Of a DNA stretch of 64,000 bases, positions 7,728-16,526 are shown in pieces. Made by a program: the position numbers and the translations under genes. The notes beneath the pieces were generated by a model that was given only the letters and a program-made list of their open reading frames with translations, did not search any database and was not told the origin of the DNA. Source of the DNA: JAUSIF01 sp040901465 (lineage in GTDB: Bacteria > Pseudomonadota > Alphaproteobacteria > Rhizobiales > Xanthobacteraceae); the NCBI GenBank assembly GCA_040901465.1, contig JBBDYN010000028.1:124001-188000 (forward strand), read 5' to 3'. Position 1 is the first letter of the stretch. Every line of letters begins with the position of its first letter.

Positions 7728-8867
7728 ATGCTCAGGAAATCTGCAATCGCCGCCGTCACGGTGGCGTTGGCAGCGGGCGGGGCGGTGCTTTCCGTGTCGC
7801 CTGCGACCGCGCAATTGAAGGAATTCAGGTACTCGTCCTGGACGCCGCCGCCCGCGCCGAACAATCGGTTCGGCTCGATTCCGTATTTCGAAGCCATCGA
7901 AAAGGAGCTGAAGGGCACGCCCGATGAAATTACCTTCAAGAATTTCATGGGCGCGCAACTCTTCAACGCCTTTACGACGCTCGCGGGCGTTCGGGACGGC
8001 GCGGTCGATGCGGGCGTGACCGTCCCGGTCTACAACGCCGGCGAACTCAAGGCGCACAACGTGATCGCGCAGCTTCAGGCTCCGACCAGCAACGGCTACG
8101 CCGTTGCGGCCGCGAGCACCGAGACGCTCCTGCTCGGCTGCCCGGATTGCGCCGCTGACTATGCGAAGAACAAGACGTTCTCAATGGGCGTCTACTCAAG
8201 CGCGCCCTACCATTTGATGTGCAACTTCGAGTTCAAGAGCGTTGCCGATCTGAAGGGAAAGAAGTCGGCAGAAGGAAATCCGATGTTCGCCCGCCTGTCG
8301 GCCCAGATCGGCATGTCGCGCATCCAGATGGGTCCGGCGGACTACCTCCAGGCGCTGCAACGCGGCACCGCGGATTGCGTCTATGGTCCCGCCGACTGGT
8401 TGAACGCCTTCAGCTTGAAGGACGTCGTGAAGACTGCGGTCGAAGACGTGACGCTTGGCACCGTTCCGGCCGTGAGCATCATGACCGTCAATCAGGCTTC
8501 CTGGGGCAAGCTCTCGGCGAAGCAGCGCGAGGTATTCATCAAGCACTATCCCGACGCGGTCATGCGCACGACGCACGGTTATTACGTCGACGCCGAGCGT
8601 GGTAAGAAGGATGCGTTGGCAAAGGGCGTGAAGTTCATCAAGCTCGGCCCCGAATTCGGCAAGGTATGGGAGGATTTCCGCAAGAAGGATCCGGAAATCG
8701 TCGCTGCTGATGCCGAGAAAAACGGCGTTACCAACGCGAAGAAGATTGCCGGCGCCTTCATCGAGAACATCCGCAAGTGGGAAAAGGTCGTCGATGAGAC
8801 CGGCCCGGATCCCGCGAAGCTGACGGACGAGCTTCGCAAACGCGTATACGCCAAGGCGAAATTCTGA
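7728..8867 (+). CDS. TRAP transporter substrate-binding protein, second system
   Basis: A 379-residue periplasmic receptor. The start at 7728 (MLRKSAIAAV) is preferred over the ATG at 7698 because GGAGGAAACA lies directly in front of it and a standard signal peptide follows, cleaved near PATAQ (residue about 29). The body follows the DctP fold (ITFKNFMGAQLFNAFTTLAG, LKGKKSAEGNP, LQRGTADCVYGPADWLN), but it lacks the canonical RTAN-type arginine motif seen in the first receptor, so it may bind a non-dicarboxylate ligand. Cysteines in LLGCPDCAADY and HLMCNFEF could form disulfides. It closes a Q-M-P operon; a sequencing gap follows 33 bases after the stop. Confidence 0.88.
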   Translation: MLRKSAIAAVTVALAAGGAVLSVSPATAQLKEFRYSSWTPPPAPNNRFGSIPYFEAIEKELKGTPDEITFKNFMGAQLFNAFTTLAGVRDGAVDAGVTVPVYNAGELKAHNVIAQLQAPTSNGYAVAAASTETLLLGCPDCAADYAKNKTFSMGVYSSAPYHLMCNFEFKSVADLKGKKSAEGNPMFARLSAQIGMSRIQMGPADYLQALQRGTADCVYGPADWLNAFSLKDVVKTAVEDVTLGTVPAVSIMTVNQASWGKLSAKQREVFIKHYPDAVMRTTHGYYVDAERGKKDALAKGVKFIKLGPEFGKVWEDFRKKDPEIVAADAEKNGVTNAKKIAGAFIENIRKWEKVVDETGPDPAKLTDELRKRVYAKAKF

Positions 8868-8877
8868 TTCGCCGGCG

Positions 8878-9009
8878 GCCCGGGCGGGGCGTACTCGCCC
8901 NNNNNNNNNNGGGGGCGGCGGCGGCCCGCCGGGGGCGCCCGACCGGGGGCCCCGGGTGGGCGCCGAGTACGGCATCCCCTCGGCCCGCCCGGGCGGGGCG
9001 TACTCGCCC
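8878..9009. repeat. Assembly gap (10 N) flanked by 23-bp GC-rich direct repeats
   Basis: A 23-base unit (GCCCGGGCGGGGCGTACTCG plus CCC) occurs at 8878-8900 and again at 8987-9009, on either side of ten N at 8901-8910. The sequence between is almost pure G and C, with an inverted relative (GGGCGCCGAGTAC) near 8958-8970. The gap was probably caused by a repeat and hairpin structure, and its real length is unknown. Confidence 0.8.
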
Positions 9010-9085
9010 GGGCCGCGACAGTTGAATGAGGCCGGTACGGATTTTTCGCGGCGGCCCTGTCCGGGCGCCACGGGGAGGTGACGCC

Positions 9086-10702
9086 ATGAGCGATGCAAAC
9101 ACCTTTGACTACGTGATCGTCGGCGCAGGCACGGCCGGCTGCATTCTCGCCAACCGCCTGACCGAGGACGGCAAGACGACCGTCTGCCTGATGGAAGCCG
9201 GACCGCCGGACAAGAGCATGTTCATTCACATGCCGGCGGGCTTCATCCGCATCCTGTTTCACCCGGTCTACAACTGGAAATTCATGTCCGACGCGGAGCC
9301 GAATCTGAAGAACCGCCCGATCTATGCGCCGCGCGGAAGGACGCTCGGCGGGTCGAGTTCGGTCAACGGCATGATCTACAATCGCGGCCACCGCCTCGAT
9401 TTCGAAGAGTGGGTGAAGCTCGGCAACGCGGGCTGGAGCTGGGACGACCTGCTGCCGTATTTCCGTAAGTCGGTCCACAACGAGAACTACAACGACGGCA
9501 AGTTTCACGACCGCAGCGGGCCGCTCAACATCAAGTATCTCGAGAATCCGAACAAGCTCGACTACGCCTTTCTCGATGCTGCCGAGTCGTTGCAAAAGAA
9601 GCGCGTTCCCGATTTCAACACCGGCGAGAACGAGGGCTTCGGCATCTTCCAGGTCACGATCAAGGATGGGCGTCGTGAGTCGGCCGCCACCGCGTTCCTC
9701 GATCCGATCAAGGGCAAGCCGAATCTCAAGATCGAAACCGACGCGCAGGTTTCGCGCGTGGTCCTGGAGAACGGCCGCGCCACCGGCGTCGAGTTCCTGC
9801 GTAAAGGCGCGACGAATCGCGTCGACGCCAAGCGTGAGGTCATCGTCGCGACCGGCACCTTCCAGTCACCCCAAGTCTTGCAATTGTCCGGCATCGGCCC
9901 GGGCGACGAACTGAAGCGGTTCGGCATCGATGTGAAGCATGCCCTTCCCGGCGTCGGAAAGAACCTGCAGGACCACGTCTGCGCCCCCGTTCATTTCCTG
10001 AGCCCGAGCACCGATACATACGGCGTTTCGTTCGGCGCGATGCCGAAGATCGCCTGGAATTTCTTGAAGTACGCCGTGGCCCGTAAGGGCTTCCTCGGCA
10101 ACAATCTGGTCGAGGCCGGCGGTTTCATTCGCACCGAGCCAGGGCTCGACCGTCCCGATGTTCAGCATATTTTCGTCGCGACCCATCAGGGCAAGCCGGG
10201 ACGCCTGCTTGCCTGGGGCCACGGCTTCCGCATATCGACCTGCCTGTTGCACCCAAAGAGCCGCGGCACCGTCGGACTGAACACGCCGAATGCGGGCGAT
10301 CCGCCCAAAATCAAGTTCAACTTCTTCTCCGATGCCGGCGGCAAGGACATGGATGTCTTGATCCGCGGCATCCGCGACGCCCGCCGGATCCTCACGGCCC
10401 CGGCGTTCGATCGCTATCGCGGGCAGGCCGTGTGGCCGGCGGACGACGTGCAGACCGACGATCAGATGCGCGAGTACGTTCGCGAGATCGCGACGACCGT
10501 GTTCCACCCGGTCGGCACCTGCAAGATGGGCAAGGACGACACGGCCGTGGTCGACGACCGGCTGCGCGTGCGCGGGCTGAAGGGCTTGCGCGTGATCGAT
10601 GCCTCGGTCATGCCGACCGTCACCACCGGCAATACCAATGCGCCGACCATGGCGATCGCCGAGAAGGGTGCGGATATGATCAGGGCCGACGCGCGCGCTT
10701 GA
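9086..10702 (+). CDS. GMC family oxidoreductase (choline dehydrogenase-like)
   Basis: A 538-residue FAD-dependent alcohol or polyol oxidoreductase. The dinucleotide-binding motif GAGTAG is at residues 13-18, the GMC signature with APRGRTLGGSSSVNGMIYNR follows, and the C-terminal catalytic pair is His474 (VFHPVGTCKMG) with Asn518 (TGNTNAPTM). The start at 9086 follows GGGGAGGTGACGCC. It has no signal peptide, so it acts in the cytoplasm. BetA/AlkJ-like enzymes look like this; the substrate is not evident. It heads a three-gene set with a flavoprotein and another GMC enzyme, downstream of the second TRAP system, which points to catabolism of an imported alcohol or ether. Confidence 0.9.
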   Translation: MSDANTFDYVIVGAGTAGCILANRLTEDGKTTVCLMEAGPPDKSMFIHMPAGFIRILFHPVYNWKFMSDAEPNLKNRPIYAPRGRTLGGSSSVNGMIYNRGHRLDFEEWVKLGNAGWSWDDLLPYFRKSVHNENYNDGKFHDRSGPLNIKYLENPNKLDYAFLDAAESLQKKRVPDFNTGENEGFGIFQVTIKDGRRESAATAFLDPIKGKPNLKIETDAQVSRVVLENGRATGVEFLRKGATNRVDAKREVIVATGTFQSPQVLQLSGIGPGDELKRFGIDVKHALPGVGKNLQDHVCAPVHFLSPSTDTYGVSFGAMPKIAWNFLKYAVARKGFLGNNLVEAGGFIRTEPGLDRPDVQHIFVATHQGKPGRLLAWGHGFRISTCLLHPKSRGTVGLNTPNAGDPPKIKFNFFSDAGGKDMDVLIRGIRDARRILTAPAFDRYRGQAVWPADDVQTDDQMREYVREIATTVFHPVGTCKMGKDDTAVVDDRLRVRGLKGLRVIDASVMPTVTTGNTNAPTMAIAEKGADMIRADARA

Positions 10703-10738
10703 GCGGAACGCGCAGGGTGGAGCAGGTAAGATAAGCTG

Positions 10739-12052
10739 ATGTCCAACCGAACCAATCCGCCGCTTCGCGCCGACCAGGCTGGAATTCGGTCCGGGTCGCC
10801 GCGGGCGAAGCGCGCATTCCTTCCGCAGCCCGAGCCCGGTCTCACACCGAAAGAGCTGATCGCGCGTGCCGCTGCGCTGCGGCCCCTTTTGCGCGCGCAG
10901 CAGGACGAGAACGACGCGCGCGGCACTTACTCCGAGGAACTGCATCAGGCGTTCCTGAAAGCCGGCTTCTACCGCACGACGCAGCCTCGCATGTTCGGCG
11001 GTTACGAATTTGACCTCGCGACCTTCTACAAGGCGATGCTGGAGATCGCGCGCGGCCATCCCGGCGTCGCCTGGTGCCTGGCACTAGCGGCCTCGCACGC
11101 GTTCGAGGTCGCCTCGCACTGGCCCGAGCAGGCGCAGGTCGAACTCTTCGGCACGGACGGCCACTTCATCGCGCCGCATCGCGCGCCGCCGATGGGAACG
11201 CTCACGCCGGTCGATGGCGGCTATTTTCTCAGCGGCACCTGGGACTATTGCTCGGGCATTCCCTACGCGACGCATTTCATTGGCGGCGCCTTCGTCAAGC
11301 GCGATGGCGAGCCCCCGCAGCACGCTCACGCCGTCGTGCCGAAGGGCAAATGCACGATTCTTGACGACTGGGGCGGGGACAAGGTGCTCGGCATGCGCGC
11401 AAGCGGCTCGAACAGCGTGCGCGTCGAGAACGTGTTCGTGCCCGAGCATCACGTCGGCTATCTCTCGCCCGGCCTCGCTTCGACGCCGGAGAGCATGGCA
11501 GACGGCACGCCTGGCACGCGTCTGCACGGCAACCCCATGTATCTCGGCCGGCTCGCCGGTCCGTTTCACGCAACGCTGGTGATGCCGATCGTCGGCGCCG
11601 CGCGCGCGGCCCTCGACGAATACGAAGAGATCATCACGACGCGGAAGACGCTCTCGATGCCGCTGATGCCGCGCTATCAGCACGCAGATTTCCAGCGCTC
11701 CTACGGCCAGGCGCTGACGCTCACGGACGCCGCCGAAGCGCTGATGATCAAGGGCTGCGAGATGTACTCGGACTATTGCGATCGGTGGACGCGCGAGGGA
11801 ACGCTGATCACCACCGAGGAAAACATGCGCCTCTGGGGCATGATCCAGCACGCGGGCCGCATGGCGTGCGAGGCGGTCGAGCTCATGTTCCACACCGCGG
11901 GCTCCGCGCCCGCGCGCAAGGGCCACAGGTTGCAGCGCTACTTCAACGACGTCGCCATGTATCGCGGCCATTCCTCGTCGCAATACAACGCGTTCCAGTC
12001 GGGTCTGGCGCGGCTGCACTTCGGTCTGCCCTGGGGCATGTACGGGCTCTGA
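10739..12052 (+). CDS. Acyl-CoA dehydrogenase-fold flavoprotein (possible flavin-dependent monooxygenase)
   Basis: A 437-residue protein with the acyl-CoA dehydrogenase fold: an N-terminal helical domain starting at ELIARAAALRPLLR, the middle strand domain with GYFLSGTWDYCSGIPYATHF, and a C-terminal helical bundle ending with GHRLQRYFNDVAMYRGHSS. The motif FYRTTQPRMFGGYEFD and the absence of the usual catalytic glutamate context fit the HpaB/DszC-like group D monooxygenases as well as unusual dehydrogenases. It sits between two GMC oxidoreductases (36 bases after the first, 2 before the second), so it probably works in the same pathway. No separate flavin reductase is seen nearby. Confidence 0.8.
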   Translation: MSNRTNPPLRADQAGIRSGSPRAKRAFLPQPEPGLTPKELIARAAALRPLLRAQQDENDARGTYSEELHQAFLKAGFYRTTQPRMFGGYEFDLATFYKAMLEIARGHPGVAWCLALAASHAFEVASHWPEQAQVELFGTDGHFIAPHRAPPMGTLTPVDGGYFLSGTWDYCSGIPYATHFIGGAFVKRDGEPPQHAHAVVPKGKCTILDDWGGDKVLGMRASGSNSVRVENVFVPEHHVGYLSPGLASTPESMADGTPGTRLHGNPMYLGRLAGPFHATLVMPIVGAARAALDEYEEIITTRKTLSMPLMPRYQHADFQRSYGQALTLTDAAEALMIKGCEMYSDYCDRWTREGTLITTEENMRLWGMIQHAGRMACEAVELMFHTAGSAPARKGHRLQRYFNDVAMYRGHSSSQYNAFQSGLARLHFGLPWGMYGL

Positions 12053-12054
12053 CC

Positions 12055-13698
12055 ATGAGTGAGGCGGTCCCGATCGGCAGTCATGACTACGTCATCGTCG
12101 GCGCGGGCTCGGCCGGCTGCGTGCTTGCGAACCGCCTGAGCGCCGATCCGTCCGTGCGTGTGCTGCTGTTGGAGGCCGGCGGCCGCGACAACTATTTCTG
12201 GATGCGCGTGCCGGTTGGCCTGCCCTACCTGATGGGCAACAAGGCCGTCGACTGGTGCTTCGAGAGCGATCCCGAGCCGGCCCTCGATGGCCGCAAGATC
12301 GCGGTGCCGCGCGGCCGGGTGCTCGGCGGGTCATCCTCGATCAACGCCATGTGCTACATCCGCGGCCACGCCCGCGACTACGACCTGTGGCGCCAGCTCG
12401 GCAATGTCGGTTGGGCCTGGGAAGACGTGCTTCCTTATTTCAAGCGCATCGAGCGCTACCCGCGCGGCGCCGACGATGCGCACGGCGTCGATGGCGAGAT
12501 GCACATTCAGGATACGAGCGTCCGTTGGGAGATCGTCGAGGCCGTCCGCCGCGCCGCGATCGAGGCCGGCATTCCCGAGACCGACGATTTCAATCGCGGC
12601 GAGAACGAAGGTTGCGGCTATTTCCAGCGTACGATCCGGAACGGCTCGCGCTGGTCCGCGTCGAAGGCGTTTCTGGAGCCCGCTATGCAGCGCCCGAACC
12701 TTCGCGTGCTGACCGATGCGCACGTCAAGGCGTTGCGTCTCGACGGCAAGCGCGCCACCGGCGTCGAATTCTGGCACAGCGACAAGCTGAGCTACGCCGA
12801 GGCGAAGGGCGAAGTGATCCTCGCCGCCGGTGCCATCGGCTCGCCGCAGGTCTTGCAGCTCTCCGGCATCGGGCCGGGCGCGCTGCTGCGCGAGCACGGC
12901 ATCGCCGTGCGCCACGAGCTAGCCGGCGTCGGCGAGAACCTGCAGGACCATTGGCAGATTCGTGCGAGCTATCGCGTGAAGAACACGATCACCCTGAACG
13001 AGTGGGTGCAGAATCCCGTGCGTCGCTATGCCATGGGCGCGTATTACCTGCTCACGCGACGCGGCCATATGAGCGTGCAGCCGCCACAGCTCGGCATCTT
13101 CACGCGCAGCAATCCGTCTCAGAATACGCCCAATCTCCAGTTTCACGTTTCGCCCGCGAGCTCCGAGCGCGTCGGCGGGCCGCTGCATCCATTTCCGGGC
13201 TTCACTTGCGGTGTTGCGATCCTGCGTCCGGTCGGCATCGGCCACGTTCGCATCAAGAGCGCGGACCCGCGCGCGCATCCGTCAATCCTGCACAATTTCT
13301 TAGGCACACCCGAGGAGCGCCGCGTCGCCGTGGACACGGTCCGGCTGATCCGCAAGCTCGCCGCGGGCCCCGCGCTCGCGCGCTTCGAGCCGGAAGAATT
13401 TTTGCCGGGCAAGAATGTCCAGTCCGACGACGAAATCCTCGCCTATGCGCGCAAGACCGTCTCGACGGTTTTCCATCCCGCCGGGACCTGCAAGATGGGT
13501 CAGGACGCGATGGCGGTCGTGGACGAGCGCCTGCGCTTGCGCGGGGTCAAAGGCCTGCGCGTCGTTGACGCCTCGATCATGCCGAATGTGATTTCCGGCA
13601 ACACCAACGCGCCCGTCTTCATGATCGCCGAAAAGGCGTCGGAGATGATCCGCGCGGATCGCCGCGCCGGCACAGCCGCCGTCAGCGTGGCCGCATAG
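12055..13698 (+). CDS. GMC family oxidoreductase, second copy
   Basis: A 547-residue FAD-dependent oxidoreductase with GAGSAG at residues 16-21, the PRGRVLGGSSSINAMCYIRG segment, and catalytic His474 (VFHPAGTCKMG) with Asn in SGNTNAPVF. The start ATG lies two bases after the preceding stop, so the pair is likely translated together. It is clearly paralogous to the enzyme at 9086-10702 across its whole length but differs in the substrate-side middle region, which suggests that the two act on related but different alcohols. No signal peptide is seen. It is the last gene of the oxidation cluster and is followed by a palindromic repeat. Confidence 0.9.
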   Translation: MSEAVPIGSHDYVIVGAGSAGCVLANRLSADPSVRVLLLEAGGRDNYFWMRVPVGLPYLMGNKAVDWCFESDPEPALDGRKIAVPRGRVLGGSSSINAMCYIRGHARDYDLWRQLGNVGWAWEDVLPYFKRIERYPRGADDAHGVDGEMHIQDTSVRWEIVEAVRRAAIEAGIPETDDFNRGENEGCGYFQRTIRNGSRWSASKAFLEPAMQRPNLRVLTDAHVKALRLDGKRATGVEFWHSDKLSYAEAKGEVILAAGAIGSPQVLQLSGIGPGALLREHGIAVRHELAGVGENLQDHWQIRASYRVKNTITLNEWVQNPVRRYAMGAYYLLTRRGHMSVQPPQLGIFTRSNPSQNTPNLQFHVSPASSERVGGPLHPFPGFTCGVAILRPVGIGHVRIKSADPRAHPSILHNFLGTPEERRVAVDTVRLIRKLAAGPALARFEPEEFLPGKNVQSDDEILAYARKTVSTVFHPAGTCKMGQDAMAVVDERLRLRGVKGLRVVDASIMPNVISGNTNAPVFMIAEKASEMIRADRRAGTAAVSVAA

Positions 13699-13742
13699 CG
13701 TGCTTGGCAGCTACGTGTCTCGGGCGCAGCGCGTCAACTCAA

Positions 13743-13885
13743 TCCCTCCCCCGCCGGGGGAGGGTGGCCGGCGAAGCCGGCCGGGTGGGGGGGGGGGGGG
13801 GGCCTTTCTCACTCGCGTGATCACCCCACCCGGCTCGCGCCTCGTTTCACTCGGCGCTCGCCACCCTCCCCTAAAGGGGACGGAT
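13743..13885. repeat. Inverted pair of GC-rich intergenic repeat units with a 16-G run
   Basis: The left unit (13743-13802) reads CCCTCCCCCGCCGGGGGAGG then GTGGC and CCGGGTGGGG. The right unit (13825-13885) is its reverse-oriented relative, CCCCACCCGG to GCCACCCTCCCCTAAAGGGG. The run of 16 G at 13787-13802 may be polymerase slippage or an assembly artefact. The same units recur at 20339-20405 and 21985-22045. Confidence 0.75.
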
Positions 13886-13946
13886 AAACAATGGAGCCCT
13901 CGTCGCTCGACCGCAGGGGCATATACGTGGTCGCCACGAGGACATC

Positions 13947-14396
13947 TCAGAAATATCCGAACCGGTATTGTCGCGTGCCGTCCGGCCCCTTCGAGCCCGG
14001 CGGCTCGTCCTTCACGAGAAACTGCAGCTCGATCACGACGCCGTTCGGGTCGCGCACGAAAATCTGCCACTGGTTGAGGCTTTTCACGTCGTTCTGACGG
14101 TAGTCGCAGCCGTGCTTTTCCAGGTGTGCGCGCCATTCGTCATAGCCCACCGCGCGCACCGCCATGTGGTCCACGTTGCCGGTGCCGAAGGTTGTCGTAT
14201 CGGTCTCGCCATAGGCCTTTTCACCAGCGAGGACGTGCATTTGCGTGTCCTTGTAGTCGAGCCAGGTTCCCGGCGCCGGAATTGTCGGCGGGCGCTTGGG
14301 GTCGACCTTGAGCCCGAGCACCTCGGTATAGAATTTGTTGGTCGCGTCGAGATCCATGGTGCGGATCGCGACGTGAAGGATGTCCTTGATTTGCAT
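13947..14396 (-). CDS. VOC/glyoxalase family protein
   Basis: A 149-residue vicinal-oxygen-chelate protein with two paired beta-alpha-beta-beta-beta modules: IKDILHVAIRTMDLDATNKFYTEVLGLK at the start, and VDHMAVRA followed by IFVRDPNGVVIELQFLV at the end. Candidate metal ligands are the His in ILHVAI, the His in VDHMAV and the Glu in VIELQF. The start at 14396 (MQIKDIL) is preferred over a 15-residue longer start because the VOC fold begins directly after it. The family covers glyoxalases, dioxygenases and resistance proteins; the substrate is unknown. It is oriented away from the oxidation cluster and next to a glycosyltransferase, with no clear functional link. Confidence 0.83.
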   Translation of the reverse strand: MQIKDILHVAIRTMDLDATNKFYTEVLGLKVDPKRPPTIPAPGTWLDYKDTQMHVLAGEKAYGETDTTTFGTGNVDHMAVRAVGYDEWRAHLEKHGCDYRQNDVKSLNQWQIFVRDPNGVVIELQFLVKDEPPGSKGPDGTRQYRFGYF

Positions 14397-14440
14397 GAGG
14401 CCGATCTCGCGGAGTCTGCGGCTGAGCCGCGAGCGCAACA

Positions 14441-16435
14441 CTAACGGCGGCGTTCGTTCTCGTCCACGTTCCGGCGCTCGGCGGCGTGTTCACGAACCGG
14501 GCGCCTCCTTGCCGCCGTCCTTCGCCGCTCGGCTCGCAAAGATGAGCGCGCAAGCCCATGCTCGGTCTTTTCCCAATGATACGGCGCGGTCACGAGCTGC
14601 CAGAGCGCCCGCAAGGCGGCCGCAGAGAGCAGGAGCCAATAGAACGGAATGGTCGCGAGCACCCAGGATGAGCGCAGCATCCGCCGCCGTTCCAGGCCCA
14701 CGAGCCCGAAGAACGCAGAGCCGAGATAACCGATCAGCAGCGTCGTAATCGACAGTCCTTTTCGTACCGTCTCCTCGAACGTTCCGCCCTGCGCAAGGAA
14801 GGCGCCGGACACCGTGTCGTTGATAACGAGCGCGAGAAAGATCGGATGCACGAGCGCCGACAGGGCCGTACCGCCGACCAGGAGCTGCAACGCCATAAAT
14901 CCGCGAAAGCCGAGTTCTCGCCGCAGCCGGAGCGGGTGGCGCATGTGCACGATCCAGGTTTGCATCCAGCCTTTGAACCAACGCGTGCGTTGCCGCAGCC
15001 ACTGCGAATAGCCGACCGGCGCTTCCTCCCACGTGGTCGAATTGATCACGCCGATCCGGTAGCCGAAGCGCGCGAGCCGCATGCCGAGATCGGCATCCTC
15101 GGTAACGTTGAAAGGATCCCATCCTCCGGCGCGGCGCAGGGCGTCAGTACGAAAATGGTTCGACGTGCCGCCGAGCGGCAGCGGCAGATTGAATCCGGCG
15201 AGGGCCGGCAGGAACACGTCGAACTGGCCGGCGTATTCGGCGGTGAAGTGGCGGCAAAGCCATCCGTCGGCGACATTGTCCACGGCCAGCCGTGCCTGCA
15301 CGCAAGCGAGCTCCGGCGGTGCATCGAAAAAAGCCGAAAGCGCCTTCCGTAATTGATCGGGTTCCGGCTCATCCTCGGCGTCATAGACCACGACGAACGA
15401 TCCGCGCGCGAACGGCAACACGGCAGCGAGTGCCTTCGGCTTCGTGCGCGGGCCCGAGCGCGGCGGCGCGATCATCTCGAACGGTGCCGAGAGTGCGAGT
15501 TTGCCCAGAGCGGCGCGGGTCTCGTGGTCGTCTTCTTCCACTACGAGTTTGATGTCGAGCTTCTCGCGCGGATAGTCGAGCCGCTGCAACGCCGCGATCA
15601 GCTGCCGGACCACCGGGGCTTCGTGATAGAGCGGAACGATGATTGTGTAGATCGGCAACGAGAGATCGGGAATCTCGCGCGCGCGCTCAGTCCTCACCGG
15701 CACACAGCACGCGACCAGCCGCAAGACCATCCACGAGATGAACGAGAGCGCGAGAAAATATTCGATCGCGATGTAAAGCCGTTCCGGCATGAAAAAGCCG
15801 GCCACGCACACGGCGGCGGCGAACAGGACAGTGAACCAGCGCAATTGATGCCCGCCGTATCCCAAAGCGGACAAATCCGGCCGTCGCGTCTGCAGGCCAT
15901 AGACCGCCTCGTGCGCAAGTTCGTCCGCGCAGACTTTGCGCACGTGCGCGGCGAGTTGCTCCGGTGCCGCCAGACGCAGATGATCCGCAAGCCTCGGCTC
16001 GCGCGCGAGCGTCTCGGCAAGGCGGCGGATGCCGTCGCCGCGCGGCGCGACCGTGATCAATGTCTCGTCGCGAAGTCCGATGCGGGCGAGCACGCCTGCG
16101 CATGCGGCCTCAAGATGGCGCGGCGAGAAGTCCTCGGCGAGGGGATCGATCGCAAGCCCGAGATGCTCCGCGAGCGTTCGCGCCATGAGATCGGGCGGCA
16201 ACACGCCGTGCGCGCGCAAGACCTCATCGCCGCCGACGCCGAGCGCCTCGGCGCGCCGGGCCGCTGCCTCAAGGAGGGCGGGGTCCACCATGCCTTCGAA
16301 GGCAGCGAGCTCGAGCGGCAGGGCCGAGGGCGTACGCCCGGCGCGGGCAACCGTTCGCTCATGCGCAACCCGGGCGTGCCGCTCGACGCGGCGCCCCGCC
16401 CGCAAACGCTCATAATGCGAGGGAAACTCACTCAT
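14441..16435 (-). CDS. Glycosyltransferase family 2 membrane protein with GspE-N-like N-terminal domain
   Basis: A 664-residue processive-type glycosyltransferase. Residues about 45-170 resemble the GspE/PilB N-terminal domain (LPPDLMARTLAEHLGLAIDP). Two membrane helices at about 205-250 precede the GT-A catalytic domain, which opens with YTIIVPLYHEAPVVRQL. The DAEDEPEPDQL segment (about residue 350) gives the DxD-type site, TEDADLGMRLARFGYR (about 450) the acceptor site, and QRTRWFKGW (about 483) the Q-x-x-R-W motif of processive enzymes. Four or more C-terminal helices follow. Export of a polysaccharide or glycolipid is likely; the sugar is unknown. ATG at 16435 was chosen over an in-frame TTG at 16450. 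Confidence 0.85.
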   Translation of the reverse strand: MSEFPSHYERLRAGRRVERHARVAHERTVARAGRTPSALPLELAAFEGMVDPALLEAAARRAEALGVGGDEVLRAHGVLPPDLMARTLAEHLGLAIDPLAEDFSPRHLEAACAGVLARIGLRDETLITVAPRGDGIRRLAETLAREPRLADHLRLAAPEQLAAHVRKVCADELAHEAVYGLQTRRPDLSALGYGGHQLRWFTVLFAAAVCVAGFFMPERLYIAIEYFLALSFISWMVLRLVACCVPVRTERAREIPDLSLPIYTIIVPLYHEAPVVRQLIAALQRLDYPREKLDIKLVVEEDDHETRAALGKLALSAPFEMIAPPRSGPRTKPKALAAVLPFARGSFVVVYDAEDEPEPDQLRKALSAFFDAPPELACVQARLAVDNVADGWLCRHFTAEYAGQFDVFLPALAGFNLPLPLGGTSNHFRTDALRRAGGWDPFNVTEDADLGMRLARFGYRIGVINSTTWEEAPVGYSQWLRQRTRWFKGWMQTWIVHMRHPLRLRRELGFRGFMALQLLVGGTALSALVHPIFLALVINDTVSGAFLAQGGTFEETVRKGLSITTLLIGYLGSAFFGLVGLERRRMLRSSWVLATIPFYWLLLSAAALRALWQLVTAPYHWEKTEHGLARSSLRAERRRTAARRRPVREHAAERRNVDENERRR

Positions 16436-16526
16436 GCCCGGCCCCGGCAATGCTATTTATAGTAGTATGCCGAGTTTACAAAGCGCTTTCCGCCAGCGAA
16501 ATTCGCTGCCGCAGCAGGGTCAGCGA

